This document shows, in pieces, positions 23,576-26,031 of a stretch of 26,031 nucleotides of DNA. The stretch spans positions 1 through 26,031 of the forward strand of contig CAZARD010000060.1 in NCBI GenBank assembly GCA_964487505.1, read 5' to 3'. This DNA is from JAFDVJ01 sp964487505 (GTDB lineage Bacteria > Acidobacteriota > Blastocatellia > Pyrinomonadales > Pyrinomonadaceae). Position numbers and translations under genes: made by a program. A model generated the notes under the pieces. It worked only from the letters and a program-made list of their open reading frames with translations. It had not been told where the DNA came from and searched no databases. Positions within the stretch are counted from its first letter, which is position 1; the number at the start of each line of letters is the position of its first letter.

Positions 23576-25423
23576 ATGCCGTTCCTGGTTAGATTCCTGT
23601 TCGCGGCGATCGTGCTCGTCGCCCCGGCCTTTGGGCAGATCTCGATGCGGATCGACGCGTCGGACGCGCCGCGGAACATCGTCCGCGTGCGCCAGACGAT
23701 GCCGGCAAAACCGGGCGATATGCAGCTTTTCTATCCGAAGTGGATTCCCGGAGAGCACTCGCCGACGGGGACGCTGAACGACATTGTCCGGTTCGAGGTG
23801 TCGGCGAACGGGAAACCGCTTGAGTGGCGCCGGGATGATGTCGAGATGTTCGCGTTTCACGTCGACGTTCCCGCCGGGGTCGATTCGGTCGAGGTCGCGT
23901 TCGATTATCTGTTCCAGCCTTACGGCGACGCGTCGGCGAATCTTGCGCGTTTGAAATGGAACCGGCTTGTGATTTATCCGCGAGGGGCGCGAAGCGATGA
24001 CATAGCCGTAACCGCTTCGCTGAAACTCCCGCCCGAATGGAAGTTCGCATCGGCGCTGCCGGTGGATCGCGAGAACGGGGACGGGATTCAGTTCAAGACC
24101 GTCAGCCTGACCGAGTTCGTCGATTCGCCGGCGATCATCGGCCGGTATTTCAAGCGTGTTAAGATCAGCTCAGACGCGTCGGCTCCGGCGTATATGAACA
24201 TCGTCGCCGAAAGCGTCGAAGCGCTCAATTACAAGCCGGCAACGCTTGCTGGCTGGCAGAATCTCGTTTTCCAAGCCGAAACGACCTTCGGCGCCAGGCA
24301 TTACCGCAAGTACGATTTTCTGCTGACGCTGAGCGACGAGGTTGTCGGCGAAGGGCTTGAGCATCACGAATCGAGCGAGAACGGCGTGAGCCAGGACTCG
24401 CTGCAGAATCCGCTGCAATTGCCCGATCTCGGCGAACTGCTCGGGCACGAATACGCGCATTCGTGGAACGGGAAATACCGGCGGCCGGCGATGCTCGCGA
24501 CGCCGGATTTCGAGCAGCCGATGCACGGCGAACTTCTCTGGGTTTATGAAGGCTTGACGCAGTATCTCGGCAAGGTTTTGACGGCACGCTCGGGCCTTTG
24601 GACCTTCGGGGACTTTCGCGAATCGTTCGCGGAACTCGCGGCCGATCTCGACGGGAGCAGCGGACGTCGCTGGCGGCCGCTCGTCGATACTGCGCGCGCT
24701 GTCCAGTTCACCTACGACTCGCCTTACGCCGGACGGAATATGCGCCGCTCTGCCGATTACTACGACGAGGGCGCGCTGATCTGGCTCGAGGCGGATGTCA
24801 TCATCCGCAACGCGAGCGGCGGGAAGCGCTCGCTCGACGATTTTCTGAAGAAGTTTCACGGCGGCGAATCGGGTCCGCCGGCGGTCGTCGGCTATACGTT
24901 TGAAGACGTCATCGCGGCGCTTGAGCAAGTGCAGCCGTACGACTGGCGGAAGTTCTTTGTTGACCGTGTTTACAAGGTAAATCCGCGGGCGCCGACCGGC
25001 GGTATCGAGAACGCCGGTTGGAAGCTCGAATACAGCGCCGCGCCGAACAAAGCCAGCGCGGCCGGCGATTTTATGTTCTCGATCGGGCTCGTGGTCAGCG
25101 CCGACGGCGAGGTGATCGAACTCGATCCCGATCTGCCGGCGGGCAAAGCCGGGATCGCGATCGGAATGTATCTGCGGACGGTGAACGGCAACGAATTCAC
25201 GCTCGACGCGCTCCGGACCGCGGTCGCGTCGGCAAGCCGCGCGACGAAGGGAATCGAGGTGCTTGTCCAGCGCGGCGGAACACAATCGGTGGGGACCATC
25301 GATTACTCCGGCGGACTGCGCTATCCGCATCTCGTCCGCGATCCGATGCGGCCGAATCTGCTGGCCGAGATCATCAGGCCCGTAAAGGCGCGGGCAGCCG
25401 CCGTCACGGCGCCGGGGCGCTGA
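23576..25423 (+). CDS. Secreted M61 family peptidase (glycyl aminopeptidase type) with PDZ domain
   Basis: The 615-residue zinc aminopeptidase starts with a signal peptide (MPFLVRFLFAAIVLVAPAFG). A beta-rich N-domain runs to about 170 (LFYPKWIPGEHSPTGTLNDI is typical of M61). The catalytic domain contains LLGHEYAHSWNGKYRRP, giving His291, Glu292 and His295, and Glu325 in WVYEGLTQYLG as the third zinc ligand. EGLEHHESSENGVS precedes it, as in other M61 enzymes. A PDZ-like segment at about 500-590 (SIGLVVSADGEVIELDPDLP, AGIAIGMYLRTVNG) may bind the termini of substrates. It diverges from the S9 peptidase gene; both would act on peptides outside the cytoplasm. The small membrane protein gene follows after 7 bp. 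Confidence 0.92.
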   Translation: MPFLVRFLFAAIVLVAPAFGQISMRIDASDAPRNIVRVRQTMPAKPGDMQLFYPKWIPGEHSPTGTLNDIVRFEVSANGKPLEWRRDDVEMFAFHVDVPAGVDSVEVAFDYLFQPYGDASANLARLKWNRLVIYPRGARSDDIAVTASLKLPPEWKFASALPVDRENGDGIQFKTVSLTEFVDSPAIIGRYFKRVKISSDASAPAYMNIVAESVEALNYKPATLAGWQNLVFQAETTFGARHYRKYDFLLTLSDEVVGEGLEHHESSENGVSQDSLQNPLQLPDLGELLGHEYAHSWNGKYRRPAMLATPDFEQPMHGELLWVYEGLTQYLGKVLTARSGLWTFGDFRESFAELAADLDGSSGRRWRPLVDTARAVQFTYDSPYAGRNMRRSADYYDEGALIWLEADVIIRNASGGKRSLDDFLKKFHGGESGPPAVVGYTFEDVIAALEQVQPYDWRKFFVDRVYKVNPRAPTGGIENAGWKLEYSAAPNKASAAGDFMFSIGLVVSADGEVIELDPDLPAGKAGIAIGMYLRTVNGNEFTLDALRTAVASASRATKGIEVLVQRGGTQSVGTIDYSGGLRYPHLVRDPMRPNLLAEIIRPVKARAAAVTAPGR

Positions 25424-25430
25424 TCTTGAG

Positions 25431-25835
25431 ATGGCCGAGTTTGGGAAACTCCAGGGTGTGTTCGGCGTTTCGCCGTCGTTTCTGCAGCGCGCGGCGATCG
25501 TGTCGATGCTGTCCTTCGTCTTTTTTCTGCTGATGATGTTCGGCTTCTATCTGCGGCAGAACATTGGGTATTTCCTGCTCGCGACGGCTTTTCTCGCGGT
25601 CAACGTCCTGACGCTCGTCGGCTGGATCTCGATCCGGCGGCGTACGGTGCGGGTTTACGAGAAGGGTCTGCGTTACCGCGATTTTGACGCCTTTTGGAGC
25701 GAGATCGAAAGCGTCGATTTCGAGGGCGGAGCTTTGCGGATAATGAAATCCGGCGGGGTTTCGGTCGAGTTGCCGAAAACGGTCGACCGGCTCGACGCCA
25801 TCGCCCGCCTAATTGAATCCCGCGTCAACGATTGA
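25431..25835 (+). CDS. Small membrane protein with PH-like C-terminal domain
   Basis: I cannot assign a named family. The 134-residue protein has two hydrophobic helices close together (about 20-41 and 44-65). A strand-rich cytoplasmic-type domain follows (RTVRVYEKGLRYRDFDAFWSE, IESVDFEGGALRIMKSGGV, SVELPKTV) and ends in a helix (DRLDAIARLIESRV). Two helices followed by a YEKGLRY/IxxV-type strand pattern recall bacterial PH or YcxB-like membrane proteins. Its gene begins 7 bp after the M61 peptidase stop, so co-expression is likely, but no role in proteolysis can be inferred. A palindrome follows its stop directly. Confidence 0.75.
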   Translation: MAEFGKLQGVFGVSPSFLQRAAIVSMLSFVFFLLMMFGFYLRQNIGYFLLATAFLAVNVLTLVGWISIRRRTVRVYEKGLRYRDFDAFWSEIESVDFEGGALRIMKSGGVSVELPKTVDRLDAIARLIESRVND

Positions 25836-25853
25836 ATGCCCGGAGCCGGGCAT
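25836..25853. repeat. Perfect palindrome ATGCCCGG-AG-CCGGGCAT after the last gene
   Basis: An 8-bp stem with two central bases begins immediately after the TGA at 25833-25835. No T-run follows. The rest of the window (to 26031) holds GATTTGCGATT and its inverted copy (25872-25882 with 25958-25968) and a GACTGC/GCAGTC hairpin (25907-25912 with 25919-25924), but no gene. Confidence 0.6.
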
Positions 25854-26031
25854 TTGCGATCTGCGAATGCCGATTTGCGATTGGCAGGAATCCGCGTCGG
25901 AGGCCCGACTGCAGGCTCGCAGTCAAGCGTGAACGCGCAACTCCTACCGATCGACGCAATCGCAAATCCAGAATCAGGTCCTTTGAAAAACGCGAGCCAC
26001 CGACCGTTCGTGTCCGGTTCGTGCTACTTGG

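Overview
The window looks like a draft-genome or metagenome fragment of an Acidobacteriota bacterium, probably Blastocatellia (Pyrinomonadaceae-like). This is inferred from family content and style, not from a marker gene. The clues are an acidobacterial-type VWFA protein, two CSLREA/beta-helix surface proteins (one ending in VCBS/FG-GAP repeats of the FDYDGDGKTD type), many G/C-ending codons, and spacers full of 7-bp tandem repeats and small palindromes. A 100-N scaffold gap lies at 10736-10835. No rRNA, tRNA, CRISPR array, transposase or phage gene was seen.

Layout. 1-1423: poorly coding, repeat-rich sequence with at most a gene tail and one doubtful acidic ORF. 1424-1786: orphan single-domain response regulator. 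1925-4579: large secreted modular protein (P-domain-like, CSLREA, beta-helix, six VCBS blades). 4580-5396: spacer. 5397-6465: two small membrane proteins (pore-loop-like, VanZ-like). They converge on a second CSLREA protein (7725-6274, minus) across a bidirectional terminator that the VanZ-like ORF reads through. 9398-7857 (minus): class I-like HMG-CoA reductase with an extra N-terminal domain. It diverges from a BNR/YCF48-type propeller protein (9517-10524). 10525-10955: heptamer repeats and the N gap. 10956-14533: tight operon of a FabH-like ketosynthase, a fatty-acid-hydroxylase/sterol-desaturase with a fused double CDGSH iron-sulfur tail, and an ALDH3-type aldehyde dehydrogenase. 14534-15528: a 1-kb spacer holding a nested palindrome. 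15529-18405: TldD-PmbA protease pair. 18471-19676: NhaA antiporter. 19866-20291: small PH-like unknown. 23446-20319 (minus): DPP IV-like S9 peptidase coupled to a VWFA protein. 23576-25835: M61 peptidase with PDZ domain followed by a small membrane/PH-like protein.

How the genes fit together. The most system-like part is the lipid block: HMG-CoA reductase beside a condensing enzyme, a di-iron hydroxylase/desaturase with its own Fe-S tail, and a fatty-aldehyde dehydrogenase. It could build or remodel an isoprenoid or long-chain lipid; the product cannot be read from sequence. The S9 and M61 peptidases are divergently arranged secreted peptidases. Several genes (S9 peptidase, nhaA, the BNR protein) have a -10-like hexamer 6-7 nt before ATG and no Shine-Dalgarno sequence, suggesting leaderless transcripts, whereas others have clear ribosome-binding sites.
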